Assembly: GCF_037042905.1 (NCBI RefSeq)
Contig: NC_087254.1
Span: 23,227,103-23,291,102 of the forward strand
Length of the DNA: 64,000 nucleotides
DNA from: Lytechinus pictus
Lineage: Eukaryota; Echinodermata; Echinoidea; Temnopleuroida; Toxopneustidae
Reading direction: 5' to 3'
Positions 11,201 to 19,930 of this stretch are shown one piece after another. A program made the position numbers and the translations under genes. How positions within the stretch are numbered: the stretch's first letter is position 1; each line of letters starts with the position of its first letter. The notes below the pieces were generated by a model. It was not told the origin of the DNA and made no database searches. It was given only the letters and a program-made list of their open reading frames with translations.

Positions 11201-11918
11201 TGAGAACTGACCATCTCGCTCCACCTATAGAAAAAACACAAACATTGATTTTGAACCAGTGAGAGTTAAAACATGGGTAAAATGGAGATAAGTTGTGATG
11301 CTATATTGTGCCCAGCCAATGGCAAGGTCTATGCTGCCCGAATTGTACTTCAGAGGACTGTATTCTCTACCCCTCCTGCTACATGTTCCCGAGAACTGAC
11401 CCTGATCATTTCACTTCACAAATAAACATCACACCCCCCCCACCCCCCTTCCTGGGACACCAGTATTTCTACCTAGAATGTTGTCACTGCTTTGTTAAAC
11501 TTTAATCATTTGCATTAAATAATGACCCCCAAATCTGACCATAATTTTCTTACTTATCCACAATATTTCTGACACTGATTTGTTGGTGATCAAATTATTA
11601 AATTGGGAAAAAAAAAAATTTAATAAGAGTTTTCAAATGCAACACTATTGGGTGTACTCATCTTCTAGAATACTTCATGTTTACTGGGCAATAAGTGTGA
11701 ATATGAAAAAAAGATGAAATGAATTGAATAGCATCCTTACCATTCATTAACGAGATTTCTTCTTAACTCCACTCCCAAAGGCCCATAGTCGAAGCATCCT
11801 TTGATCCCTATTGTTGGCCTCAGCTGTCCTGAGGAGTACACGTAACCATGGCGACTTGATAGAGAGATCACTCTTCCTAAAACATCTCTACTGCTCATGC
11901 TTGTGGACTGTTTATTGA
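2157..11918 (-). CDS. POLG2: DNA polymerase gamma accessory subunit 2, multi-exon, 5' end unresolved
   Basis: This gene encodes the accessory (processivity) subunit of the mitochondrial DNA polymerase. The protein is related to class II aminoacyl-tRNA synthetases, acts in mitochondria, and binds POLG and DNA without catalysis of its own. Minus-strand exons in order are 11741-11918, 11093-11224, 9611-9660 (probable), 8487-8538 (tentative), 7377-7493, 6608-6713, 4854-5027, 3643-3861, 2952-3046 and 2157-2253. Phases join without a break. Diagnostic blocks are DYGPLGVELRRNLVNEWW, RLPFGLAQVGPCF, STPKTSNLWFNTWHRDRLSW with WRK, KFPWGVDTIERIS, GLLAYLVDGY, LRLAPLKVIILPL and LLNENTLKSGILRVRNRDTT. The order and spacing match vertebrate POLG2, including the C-terminal anticodon-binding-like domain. 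GlyRS shares the GPLGVEL block but lacks the others. The mitochondrial targeting exon was not found. An in-frame Met at 11896-11898 is a possible but unlikely start. The introns carry exon relics and MITEs. Confidence 0.9.
2952..3046 (-). CDS. POLG2: POLG2 exon: C-terminal domain helix
   Basis: The acceptor is TTGTAG (AG at 3047-3048) and the donor is GTAAGT starting at 2951. The phase-0 frame reads LSDYLGKEFRKASINV, then RSIIEVSPSLENYYTM, with the final codon split. It corresponds to the LFNELLENGISV...SLEQLY segment of vertebrate POLG2. The frame is short and starts without Met, so a plain ORF search misses it. Confidence 0.85.
3643..3861 (-). CDS. POLG2: POLG2 exon: GRK...LLAYLVDGY to APLKVIILPL
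   Basis: The exon is 219 nt, phase 0 in and out, with acceptor TTAATAG at 3862-3868 and donor GTATGG at 3637-3642. It reads GKDGRKSVIPHTIETSASLE, then GGLLAYLVDGY, a polar linker, and REILRLHLRLAPLKVIILPL. It matches the GRDGRK, GMLAYLYDSF and LKLHPCLAPIKVAL blocks of vertebrate POLG2. Its 5' edge is duplicated twice in the intron immediately upstream (about 3870-4120). Confidence 0.9.
3870..4120 (-). pseudogene. two decayed partial copies of a POLG2 exon edge
   Basis: The stretch covering the acceptor and first codons of the exon at 3643-3861 recurs near 3935-4035 and again near 4060-4120. Each copy repeats, in plus orientation, GACTT(T)CTCCCATCC, then TATTAATTGAACA, then GTTTGCTAGTAAGCAAAGAG. 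The copies carry substitutions that destroy the reading frame. The period is about 120 bp. They look like tandem partial exon duplications inside the intron. Confidence 0.7.
4520..4838. mobile_element. MITE with 25-bp terminal inverted repeats
   Basis: The left end GGGAGCATTTCATGAAAGGA (continuing CTTGT) is repeated inverted at the right end, 4814-4838. Inside is a second dyad built on TTGTCAGATCTGACAA. There is no coding capacity. It lies in a POLG2 intron with its right end only 15 bp from the donor of exon 4854-5027. Diverged relatives occur near 32860-32990 and 53265-53410. Confidence 0.75.
4854..5027 (-). CDS. POLG2: POLG2 exon: KFPWG block
   Basis: The exon is 174 nt (58 codons), phase 0 on both sides, with acceptor CATAG at 5028-5029 and donor GTAAAA at 4848-4853. 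It reads FAGIPSDFTATDITTSGHVQ, then STEIQYKFPWGVDTIERISN, HGSVPVEQMQ and DLFKTDMQ. The KFPWG...IE core matches the YYNFPWGKELIETL block of vertebrate POLG2, and FAGIPSDF matches FAMSPSNF at the same exon start. Confidence 0.88.
5521..6291. mobile_element. TTAA-flanked nonautonomous element
   Basis: It starts TTAACCCTAA...GGCC and ends GGCC...TTAGGGTTAA, so the ends are inverted repeats that include TTAA. Just inside each end is a run of G, then TTGAATCAA, then a run of C, giving a second dyad at both ends. No transposase frame is present. The TTAA borders recall piggyBac- or Kolobok-type elements. It lies in a POLG2 intron. Confidence 0.65.
6608..6713 (-). CDS. POLG2: POLG2 exon: TSNLWFNTWHRDRLSWWRK
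   Basis: The acceptor is CCCATCAG and the donor GTAAGA. The first base completes the codon split with exon 7377-7493. It reads GLQTSEMSMQFFSTPKTSNL, then WFNTWHRDRLSWWRK. This is the most diagnostic POLG2 stretch, corresponding to [20 protein letters not shown] WRK in vertebrates. It ends in phase 0. Confidence 0.92.
7377..7493 (-). CDS. POLG2: POLG2 exon: RLPFGLAQVG block
   Basis: The acceptor is TTATTCAG and the donor GTGAGT (7371-7376). The frame reads HYFNTLCLLNRRLPFGLAQV, then GPCFNRPSASQGIDTFIF. It matches [20 protein letters not shown] and GVCFHP of vertebrate POLG2. It starts with one base of a split codon and ends with two. Confidence 0.9.
7590..7705 (+). repeat. possible tRNA-derived SINE fragment
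   Basis: AGTGGTTTAGCCATCCGATG followed by GATTGATTCCCACTTGGTGC resembles an A-box/B-box-like head. It is followed by GCCCTATGGCAAGGTAATTA, a tail type common in invertebrate SINEs. Only one copy is seen here, so this is a tentative call. It lies in a POLG2 intron. Confidence 0.3.
8487..8538 (-). CDS. POLG2: tentative short POLG2 exon
   Basis: A 52-nt stretch between AG (8539-8540) and GT (8485-8486) links the phase-1 end of exon 9611-9660 to the phase-2 start of exon 7377-7493. It reads KNILRETRKETGGFLF after a split Val codon. Vertebrate POLG2 has an ENVLKTSGKLREN-like helix at this place. The phase fit is exact, but the acceptor has a poor pyrimidine tract and the match is weak. Confidence 0.4.
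9179..9589. mobile_element. MITE with TIR CAGACCTGCCAACC
   Basis: The ends are CAGACCTGCCAACC and GGTTGGCAGGTCTG, a 14-bp perfect inverted repeat. A 6-bp direct repeat GAAGAG flanks both sides (9173-9178 and 9590-9595). There is no coding capacity. The CAG-type end fits a hAT-like or similar DNA transposon. It lies in a POLG2 intron. Confidence 0.75.
9611..9660 (-). CDS. POLG2: probable POLG2 exon
   Basis: The acceptor is CATGTAG and the donor GTGAGT. The phase is compatible with exon 11093-11224. The frame reads FNDDEEEAWLQSSLHD and is acidic. It falls in the variable middle region of POLG2 before the HYFN block, where sequence conservation is low, so the call rests mostly on splice sites and phase. 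Confidence 0.5.
10172..10435. mobile_element. possible GC-ended MITE
   Basis: It begins CCAGGGGCGGATCC and ends CCCCCTCTCCCCTGG, with long G and C runs inside. The core contains AAATTTGATAAGCAAAAAAA, part of a dispersed family also seen near 55260, 57480 and 62940. No target-site duplication is evident. It lies in a POLG2 intron. Confidence 0.4.
11093..11224 (-). CDS. POLG2: POLG2 exon: WWSEMVSSQEHVVGVENSVL
   Basis: The acceptor is TTCTATAG and the donor GTATGC. It completes the second Trp of EWW split with the upstream exon. It reads WSEMVSSQEHVVGVENSVLH, then SSRAAQISPSPGHSGTTSHH LNV. The start matches the [20 protein letters not shown] block of vertebrate POLG2, and the Ser/His-rich remainder is unconserved. 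A decayed copy lies at 11296-11412. Confidence 0.8.
11296..11412 (-). pseudogene. degenerate duplicate of POLG2 exon 11093-11224
   Basis: On the minus strand GGTCAGTTCTCGGGAACATG then GTAGAGAATACAGTCCTC parallels the exon's GGTCAGTTCTCAAGAACATG and GTAGAGAATTCAGTCCTC. Similarity runs across most of the exon, down to CTGGGCACA. The copy keeps the frame in its first half, but a TGA replaces the His codon after VENTVL and the acceptor is lost. It lies about 190 bp upstream of the intact exon, so it is a tandem exon duplicate that has decayed. Confidence 0.75.
11741..11918 (-). CDS. POLG2: POLG2 exon: GCFDYGPLGVELRRN block
   Basis: The acceptor is CTTTTTAG and the donor GTAAGG. It reads SMSSRDVLGRVISLSSRHGY, then VYSSGQLRPTIGIKG and CFDYGPLGVELRRNLVNEW. 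It contains the class II synthetase-like motif shared by POLG2 and GlyRS. The following exons decide for POLG2. The acceptor needs one base from an upstream exon that I could not locate, presumably the mitochondrial presequence. Confidence 0.88.
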
Positions 11919-12031
11919 CTAAAAAGAATGAGAAAAATATTTCATGAAAATGACACCTAGAAATCTTCAGCAAGTGCTAATAAGTTCACTCAGGGTAGCT
12001 CAAAATACAAAATCCCCTTTTTTGCTTTAAT

Positions 12032-12091
12032 TCTGCTAAATCCTGCATCCACCCCAAGTATCTAATCCAGGATGCAGATTTCGCAGAATGG
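12032..12091. repeat. small imperfect hairpin
   Basis: TCTGCTAAATCCTGCATCC pairs with GGATGCAGATTTCGCAGA about 20 bp later. It may be a MITE remnant. Confidence 0.4.
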
Positions 12092-12414
12092 AATTCATTC
12101 CAGTTTTCAAAGATTCCTCCAAACAAGAAATCTAGGAAAGTTCATTCACCTGTTGTCAAGTTCGGACACCAATCGAGTAGTCAATGTAAACAAATATCAG
12201 GTTTCATATCATAACAGGTTGATGGATGGGTGATGGAAGGTGGGAAGTCAAGAAAGGGCGGTGAACTGGGGGGAATTGAGGTCACATGACACTTATTGAA
12301 TCTTAGGTTAGCACTCTCAATCCACAGGGGGGAGTGGACAAAAACTGTCCTCATAAACAAACACAGACAGTCTCAATTTATCAAGACATGATTTGTCTCA
12401 CTTACAACGGTCTC

Positions 12415-12560
12415 TCCTACTCCTTCTTCTCCTCATCCTCCTTGTTCTCCTTCTCCTTCTTCTTCCTCCTCCTTCTTCTTCCTCCTCTTCTTTCTCCTTC
12501 TCCTCTTTCTCTTCCTCCTCTTTCTCTTCCTCCTCCTCTTTATCTTCTTCCATGTAGTAC
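12415..12560. repeat. TCC/TTC-rich microsatellite
   Basis: A tract of CTCCTT, TTCTTCC and TCCTCCTC units of about 145 bp. It explains the leucine/proline-rich frame on plus and the Lys/Arg/Glu-rich frame on minus. Neither is a gene. Confidence 0.8.
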
Positions 12561-12639
12561 AGTTCACCTCTGTTGTATATATATATTCATACTTTTGGCA
12601 GGCATGTGCATGGTGTGGATTTGAATATGTACAGTGCAA

Positions 12640-13190
12640 AATGAATTCATGTCATTAGCTATGTACACTGCCATGACAGCAGCTAGTAAAAGTGACCCCA
12701 TTTTGTGGAGCCGACTTTCATGTACCACTTGCTTGAATTGGGCTAAAGTGATAGATCGACAGCTATTCCATGCTTTTGGGAACTGGTCATTTCATGCGAA
12801 ATGCTTTGTTTACAATACAAAGCTCTTCACACAACTGGTTCCCTCTTTCCTCACGCGATATTAATTGGGCTCAGATTTCCATGGGTGGACAAATTTTTAG
12901 ATGACATTGAAAATTCCGCGCGAGGGTTTAATTATTCAAATGTGGTATGATAATTTTGTAATTAATCCATCTTCCCCGCATTTCCCTGCTCTTCAAGACC
13001 ACTCTGCCACTTTCACAATGTTGAAAAAAAAAGGTTACAAAATCGATTCACTAAATCAATCACAAACAAGACATACTGTATATGAGGATGAATCATTTTA
13101 ATAAACTCTAGGTCTACTAGTGATATATATTACATAGCTTATGTAGGTTCGAATCAGTGATAGGTCAATACGCCATAACGTGATCATAGC
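12640..13190. other. noncoding upstream of POLG2, nothing recognised
   Basis: Frames on both strands are short and show no homology. The missing 5' exon and promoter of POLG2 could lie here, but I saw no convincing targeting-sequence exon. Confidence 0.3.
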
Positions 13191-13214
13191 TGCGAGGATC
13201 GCATTTGGTATATT

Positions 13215-13297
13215 CGAGGTTTTGACGTCACCTCAGTGAATATAACTGCGTTGTATTTTCAATTGCGGCGTTATATTCACTAAGGTGACGTCACTCG
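13215..13297. repeat. foldback with a TGACGTCA octamer in each arm
   Basis: GAGGTTTTGACGTCACCTCA, continuing GTGAATATAAC, pairs with GTTATATTCAC TAAGGTGACGTCACTC after a loop of about 22 bp. Each arm holds the palindromic octamer TGACGTCA, which equals the CREB/ATF consensus. It may be a MITE remnant. Confidence 0.6.
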
Positions 13298-13492
13298 CTG
13301 CTTACAAGTTGCGTAATCATGTAGTTTATTTGATGTACGCGCTAGTGTTAATGCGTCGATTGCATGAAGAACGTGCTTGATGTATTTTCCAAATTTTTTC
13401 TATTATGACGTAGATGGATCAGAGCTGTAGCAAGAATTTCGGGTTGGGGCCAGATGACGAAGGCAATCTCTGATGGCGAATCCATATAGACT

Positions 13493-13699
13493 ATATAATA
13501 TAACAGATATTGCCTGGTCTATCGTTTTAATACATAACATTTCAACTCCCCTCCGAAGCTATATTTTTCCCTCGGGAGAATATTTTCCCTCAGCGCTGCG
13601 CGCTTCTGGCAAAATATAATCCCTTGGGGAAAATATAACTCCGTCGGGGAGAGGAAATGTTATATTCAAACTCTAGATAGGCAATATCTGTATATTATT
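13493..13699. mobile_element. MITE-like foldback
   Basis: TAACAGATATTGCCTG at the left end pairs with AGGCAATATCTGTATA at the right end, and the inner arms AACATTTC and GAAATGTT also pair. CCCTCGGGAGAA and TCGGGGAGAGG lie within the arms. No coding capacity. Confidence 0.55.
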
Positions 13700-13703
13700 T
13701 CGT

Positions 13704-14060
13704 CAGAATCATCACTGATGAAATAAATCACATTGGTAATCTGTCTTTATATATATTCTTCAAAATGGGAACCAGCTATAAAATTTTCCAGAATTGTACA
13801 TGCTTGTTCTCATTTTCATGAGTAGATAAAGACAGTTTACAAGTGAGATAAATTTCATCAGAATCATCACTGACGAAATAAATCTCATTGTTTTAGTAAT
13901 CCGTCTTAACCCAACGTTAATCATGAAAATGGGAACCAGCTTTCGAAAATTCTCCAGAATTATAATAGTACACGCTGGTTCCTATTTCCAAGAGTAAATA
14001 CAGTTTACTAGTGAGATTTACCTCTCAGAATCGTCACTGACAAAATCTCACTAGTAAACT
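13704..14060. repeat. tandem repeat of 157-165 bp, about 2.3 copies
   Basis: CAGAATCATCACTGATGAAA starts at 13704 and recurs at about 13861 and, diverged, at about 14026. Each copy is followed by a GGGAACCAGCT segment and an AATTxTCCAGAATT segment. Confidence 0.65.
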
Positions 14061-14149
14061 AGGTTACTCTACTCTACAACTCTATGGAGAATTTTCCAAG
14101 CTGGTTCCCCCAATTCCCAAATCACATGATTTTTACTTTTTCATAAAAA

Positions 14150-15280
14150 GTCATACATGTTTGTACTCATTTTGAAGCTTTATTTCTTTCTGATAAGAAG
14201 ACGGTTTTTGTGATTTTCTCACATATATGCAAATAAGCCCATAATTCATGTGGCGAATTTTAATATTTTTTTCCACTAGATTGGAGGAATTCAAACCAAT
14301 TAGATATCTACATAATATATATTTTACCTGGTTACTTTGATGAAATTTGAACATATGGCATTTCTCTCTATTACAGTCATTACCTCAATCAAGCAAATAA
14401 GCAATGAATCACTGTTTGATTGGCCATATTAACAACATACATTCAAACATTTCCAGTACACATTCGTTTATGTTTATTCAGAGGATATATTACGTAGATT
14501 GGATTATGATGTATGAATTCAGTAAGTTATGTACTGATGATGAAATCACTTTGCTGATCATGTACATTGCTTATTAGATATGCACATGATTGCTGATAAT
14601 TAGTTATGCATATCTGAATATATTATGCAAATGAGAGAATGTAAGATATCTCATATTTATACCACTGCATTGAAGCTTGTGTAACTTGTATCAAGTATAC
14701 AAGCATAAAATGATCACTCGGTTGCTACTTCATATTATCCATCTTATAACGGACTCATAGGATATAAGTAGATCTAGTAAAAACCATTTTGACTCCACAC
14801 TTTTATGCCTTTGTTCATGCTTAAGAATATAATGCGCATACCTGTAATCTACATGACATCATGACTTATATCTATTAACTTGATCTTAGTAAAGATCTCA
14901 GTGATTCCATACCAGAAAGACTTTACAGTTGAAAAACTTAATAAACTGTATGTTCCAGGAATCCTCCCTGCATGCATATTTCCTGCAGTCTACACATCCA
15001 TAAAAAGCGTGCAATCAGAAAAAGACCTCCATTGTTCCTCCTTTGCTGACCTGTGTATTTGTACCTACAGGTAGTAAAGCAGAGGAAAGTGACTTAATTC
15101 GTTTTGCTTTAATTTTATTATTTAATGATTCTATTATTGTGAAAACTTGTTGTGAAACTGTAATGAAACTAAGTATTGGGCAAAGCGAAGTTAATATGAT
15201 GAAGAGAACATTAGACTGTTTTCATTGAATAAAAGTATAATATAAATGTAAATACTTAATCTTAGGCTCAGATTTTGATG
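14150..15280. other. AT-rich noncoding stretch
   Basis: I see no gene, tRNA or clear transposon boundary here. Open frames are short (up to 67 codons) with no homology I recognise. Confidence 0.4.
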
Positions 15281-15287
15281 ATGATTC

Positions 15288-15540
15288 CCCAAACATGGTA
15301 TAAGTTGATTGACCTTAAATGACCTTTGACCTTGGTCATGTGACATGAAACTCAGGCAGGATATTCAGTAATACTTCATTAACCTTATGTCCAAATTTCA
15401 TGAACTGGTTCCATATACTTTCTAAGTTATGATGTCATTTCAAAAACTTAATCTTCGGTTAAGATTTGGTGTTGACGCCGCCGCCGCCGTCGAAAAAGCG
15501 GTGCCTATAGTCTCACTCTGCCATGCAGGTGAGACAAAAA
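15288..15540 (+). repeat. dispersed repeat ending in GCCGCC run
   Basis: It contains GACCTTTGACCTTGGTCATG, then TGACATGAAACTCAGGCAGG, then a GACGCCGCCGCCGCCGTCG segment and TAGTCTCACTCTGCCATGCA GGTGAGAC. I recall closely similar dispersed repeats from echinoderm and other marine invertebrate genomes. That memory cannot be checked here. Confidence 0.5.
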
Positions 15541-15624
15541 ATGAGAACAAAAGTGATATAAAATACCTACCTTAGACACATCAGAGTTGATTGTAAAAAC
15601 TTTAGCCAGTTTAAATTTCTTTAA

Positions 15625-16691
15625 TGCTCTGGAACATCAATGCCATGCCCTTGACTTTATAGAGGCAGCCTCCATCCTAGCCAGTAAGGAACAGTGATGA
15701 TGCCTTTAGCAGATTCATAACAAAGAAGCAGTTTACAAAGAAGATCAGTGAGTTGGAGGAAGAGCGCAAAGACCAACATCTGTATATGTCGCTCTTATAT
15801 CCTGATTCACAACCGGTTGCCCTTCTTCAAGAGACTACACAAGAAAAGAGAACGGAGATGAAGAAACTGGTGAGCTTTATTTTGATTCAATATTTATCAA
15901 GTTTACAAGTAATCAAAAGCACTCAAATAATCATCCAACATATTTTTTACACATTTTTTCTGAAAATTCAAACTTGTGATTCTTATATATTTTCAGGAGG
16001 CCGAGGTAAGCAAAATACCAGAGATGACTGCAGGACAGGGACCCATCGTGACGGCTTTGGATGGCGTACTCCAAACCATACATGTGAAAATGCAGGCGTA
16101 CCACGGCAAAAGTTTTGTAGGCAATCATGTTCACAAATGCCTAAGGTAACTAATGATTGCTTTAATTGTTTTCTTGTAAGGGAAAATATGCACATTGCTC
16201 TATTCTGGTTAATGTGTGATGTTTTATGTTGTTCAAACTAAAGTAAAAATGCATGCTCTTCATCAGTAGCCAGGGTATGAACACTCTTACCTGAAACAAA
16301 ATATGTTTCTAAAACAAGCAAACCATAATTTTTTTTAAATTATAATGTTTGCTTGCTCCTGGCTAGAATGATTGTTTTCTTACCACTCTACGTTTGTGGT
16401 TGAGAGAAAATGGTTTCTGATCACTCCTGATTCTGCATGACTGCTGCAGAAGTATAAATAAGAGAAGAGAGTATACATCTACCAAGTGTTCTTTATTATC
16501 TTCTCAGGAGGAGAATGTTGACAAGAAAACCAACGTTATTATCGACAAAACAAATGAAGTGTGTGCTGTTCTATGCAAGAAGGCCCAAATAACAGCCAAG
16601 AAGTTCAACACATTGCTCAAATTGTATGGCTCTTGCCACACAATTTTCATTAGTGCCAGGGTTCTCACCATGGGAGAAATCAGCAAACTTG
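15625..16691 (+). pseudogene. C-terminal part of a repetitive invertebrate gene family (copy X)
   Basis: Consecutive exon-like segments are 15625-15690 (NALEHQCHALD...EAASILAS), 15697-15869 (DDAFSRFITKKQFTKKISEL, then EEERKDQHLYMSLLYPDSQP to MKKL), 15997-16145 (QAYHGKSFVGNHVHKCL) and 16508-16691 (ITAKKFNTLLKLYGSCHTIF). GT/AG sites flank the latter three. I recall the blocks CH.LD, YHG..FVGNH.HK and L...C..I in this order from uncharacterised, probably transposon-derived proteins abundant in cnidarians and other marine invertebrates. The upstream half of the first exon is missing, the frame across 15697 is broken, and the 16145/16508 junction is one base out of phase. The copy is therefore decayed. 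No enzymatic function can be assigned. Confidence 0.55.
16316..16358. repeat. hairpin in intron
   Basis: AAGCAAACCATAATTTTTTT pairs with AAATTATAATGTTTGCTT. AGCCAGGG on the left and CCTGGCTA on the right extend the dyad. Probably a small MITE. Confidence 0.4.
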
Positions 16692-17085
16692 GTGAGTTGA
16701 AAAACTACTTTTAAGTTTTGTCTGTAAAATTCATCAAACATGTCAAGGACAGAGTACAGTATTTGCATTCTTTTGCAGATTTCTATATTGTCTTACATTT
16801 TTTGCTTGCCATTTTGTGTTCACTGCTAAGCCTTAGGTCGCATGGTCAAGGTTAAATGTAATTTATTGTCAATGAACATAGTATTGTATCATTGTATGAA
16901 TTGTGTGTTTTGTGAATAATGATTTTTGAGTAGTTTTCAAAGTCAGCACTGCTGCTACATTGGATCATGTGATGCAGGTGAGACTGCCAGAGACCTGGAA
17001 TCAAGATTATAAAGGATGAGACGGATCATCGCTTGTTTGCCTCACAAGATTGAAAGAGAAACATAGAAAATAAGAAAAGAATAAT

Positions 17086-17801
17086 GCACAAGCTAATTCC
17101 TTCTATGATGATTTCATCAAGGAAATATTCAATTATCCAGGTTCAGATCCTGCTAAGATAAGAGCTCACACTACAGGGATGTGTTCAAAGTATGAAGAAG
17201 GTTCGTTTGAACAGTATGCAAAGGAAATGAATCAAGAATTCAACCAGAATAAAACAGAACTTGAAACTACAAAAGCACAGTTACATCGCGAGAATATAAA
17301 GGTAGAAGAACAAAAGATTGCCAAAATTGAACAAAAGATATTATGTATTGGGGTTGAGAGACATTGCAACCAAATCCGCAATTGATACTCTAGACACAAA
17401 TCTAAGGCCAGTGTAGCGGGAAAGAAGCTCCTAGCTAGGAAATACAAGGAACACTATGTCGGATCGTGCTGCCACAGAACTAAAATGGCATGAACTGTTG
17501 GAGATTCACCGGAAAGAAGTCTTGCCGCAAGTCATCGACCAATGGGAGGACCTTAGTGATGAAGAGCACAAGCCATTAGAAAGCATGACATCTTGTTTTT
17601 GTGGTCTCCGTAGTTAAGTTCAGTATGCTGAAGTGTGTGGGAAGACATTACTTTCTATAGAAGAGCTCTTTGAAGGGAATGGTTCAGGGACAGCTATGAA
17701 GGGTTTATCATTCATGACCGAACCTAACAGAGTCCTTTGTCTCATCAAGAATTCTTTGAAAGCATTCGCCTGTGGTGGAGACGAGAAGTCTCGGAATCAT
17801 G
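17086..17801 (+). pseudogene. N-terminal part of the same gene family (copy Y)
   Basis: Frame 17095-17385 reads SFYDDFIKEIFNYPGSDPAK, then a charged coiled-coil-like stretch (MNQEFNQNKTELETTKAQLH, then RENIKVEEQKIAKIEQKI). Frames 17458-17616 and 17620-17801 read TELKWHELLEIHRKEVLPQV...EDLSDEEHKPL and YAEVCGKTLLSIEELF...FMTEPNRVLC. They are separated by a stop and frame changes without good splice sites, so this part is degenerate. It directly precedes the exon-pair array and, in family order, should encode the region N-terminal to it. Confidence 0.5.
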
Positions 17802-17849
17802 GTCAGTTTAAGACCTACTGCATGGATAAATTATATATCACATTTCACA

Positions 17850-19930
17850 GTATTTACTCCATCATACGTTTTGTTTCTTTCCAAACACAGAGAAAAGAAA
17901 ATACGCCTATTTTTCTTTGGGATTATGAGTTCTTGTGCAAAGCATATGGCATATCAGGTGCAAGTGGTATGTATTATCTTGTTTTTCTTGTTATTTGTTC
18001 AATTTCTTGCTATATTATATCATACAAGTATGATTCTTTGATTAGTTTTAAGTAATTTCAACAATTAGTTTAACTCCTCATTAGGGCGACATTGCTGCTT
18101 TTGCACAGCAACAAAGGCAGACATCACAAAACCCCTGTCAGAGAGAGACAATCAACAGAGAGATCTTGAGACCATGGCAGAAGACCTCAAAAAGTTCAAG
18201 ATCAAAAATGTCCCGAAGGAGTGTAACAACGTAATCAGGCAGCCACTCTTCAGAATTCCGTTGAATCAGGTTAGTTGAACAAAAAATTCATGTAATATTT
18301 TGGTTTTATCTATAAAAAAATAAAAAAAATAAAAAAAATGTATTGATGATTGGCTTATATGTTATAAATTATATATCACATTTCACAGTATCAACTCCAT
18401 CATACGTTTTGTTTCTTTCCAAACACAGAGAGAAGAAAATACGCCTATTTTTCTTTGGGATTATGAGTTCTTGTGCAAAGTATATGGCATATCAGGCGCA
18501 AGTGGTATGTATCATCTTCTTTTCTTGTTCTTTGTTCAATTTCTTGTTACATGATATCATACAAGTATGATTCTTTGATTAGTTTTAATTTCAACAATTT
18601 GTTTAACTCCTCATTAGGGCGACATTGCTGCTTTTGCACAGCAACAAAGGCAGACATCGCAAAACCCTTGTCAGAGAGAGACAATCAACAGAGAGATCTT
18701 GAGACCATGGCAGAAGACCTCGAAAAGTTCAAGATCAAAAATGTCCCGAAGGAGTGTAACAACGTAATCAGGCAGCCACTCTTCAGAATTCTGTTGAATC
18801 AGGTTAGTTGAACAAAAAAGTCATGTAATATTTTGGTTTTATTTATTAAAAATAAAAAATAAAAATGTATTGATGATTGGCTTATGTTATAAATAATATA
18901 TCACATTTCACAGTATTTACTCCATCATACGTTTTGTTTCTTTCCAAACACAGAGAGAAGAAAATACGCCTATTTTTCTTTGGGATTATGAGTTCTTGTG
19001 CAAAGCATATGGCATATCAGGTGCAAGTGGTATGTATTATCTTGTTTTTCTTGTTATTTGTTCAATTTCTTGCTATATTATATCATACAAGTATGATTCT
19101 TTGATTAGTCTTAAGTAATTTCACCAATTTGTTTAACTCCTCATTAGGGCGACATTGCTGCTTTTGCACAGCAACAAAGGCAGACATCGCAAAACCCCTG
19201 TCAGAGAGAGACAATCAACAGAGAGATCTTGAGACCATGGCAGAAGACCTCGAAAAGTTCAAGATAAAAAATGTCCCAAAGGAGTGTAACAACGTAATCA
19301 GGCAGCCACTCTTCAGAATTCTGTTGAATCAGGTTAGTTGAACAAAAAAGTTGTGTAATATTTTGGTTTACTTTATAAAAAAAAAAAAAAAAAAATGTAT
19401 TGATGATTGGCTTATGTTATAAATTATATATCACATTTCACAGTATCAACTCCATCATACGTTTTGTTTCTTTCCAAACACAGAGGGAAGAAAATACGCC
19501 TATTTTTCTTTGGGATTATGAGTTCTTGTGCAAAGCATATGGCATATCAGGTGCAAGTGGTATGTATTATCTTGTTTTTCTTGTTATTTGTTCAATTTCT
19601 TGCTATATTATATCATACAAGTATGATTCTTTGATTAGTTTTAAGTAATTTCAACAATTTGTTTAACTCCTCATTAGGGCGACATTGCTGCTATTGCACA
19701 GCAACAAAGGCAGACATCACAAAACCCCTGTAACAGAGACAATCAACAGAGAGATCTTGAGACCATGGCAGAAGACCTCGAAAAGTTAAAGATCAAAAAT
19801 GTCCCGAAGGAGTGTAACAACGTAATCAGGCAGCCACTCTTCAGAATTCCGTTGAATCAGGTTAGTTGAACAAAAAAGTCATGTAATATATTGGTTTTAT
19901 TAAAAAAAAAATTAAAAAAAAACATAAAAA
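17850..19930 (+). repeat. four-fold tandem array of an exon pair, period about 530 bp
   Basis: Each unit carries exon E1 (76 nt: 17891-17966, 18429-18504, 18954-19029, 19484-19559) and exon E2 (185 nt: 18085-18269, 18618-18802, 19148-19332; 183 nt at 19678-19860), plus two short introns. E1 encodes NTPIFLWDYEFLCKAYGISG ASG. E2 encodes RHCCFCTATKADI, then LETMAEDLEKFKIKNVPKEC and NNVIRQPLFRI. Phases are 0 to 1 and 1 to 0, so the pairs can be joined in frame or skipped as a cassette. All consensus splice sites are kept. Unit 4 has a 2-bp loss in E2 that gives an early TAA. Confidence 0.85.

Noticed and set aside
11308-11505. Plus-strand 65-codon frame
   Set aside because: It is antisense to the decayed POLG2 exon copy, and no homology is seen.
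11741-11918. Glycyl-tRNA synthetase exon
   Set aside because: GPLGVEL is shared, but the downstream exons (RLPFGLAQVG, SNLWFNTWHRDRL, KFPWG, LLAYLVDGY) fit POLG2 and not GlyRS.
12433-12639. Lys/Arg/Glu-rich minus frame
   Set aside because: Low-complexity translation of a TCC/TTC microsatellite.
15753-16241. 162-codon plus frame read straight through
   Set aside because: It runs from exon into intron. The family frame of the next segment (YHGKSFVGNHVHK) is different and is reached by splicing at 15869/15997.
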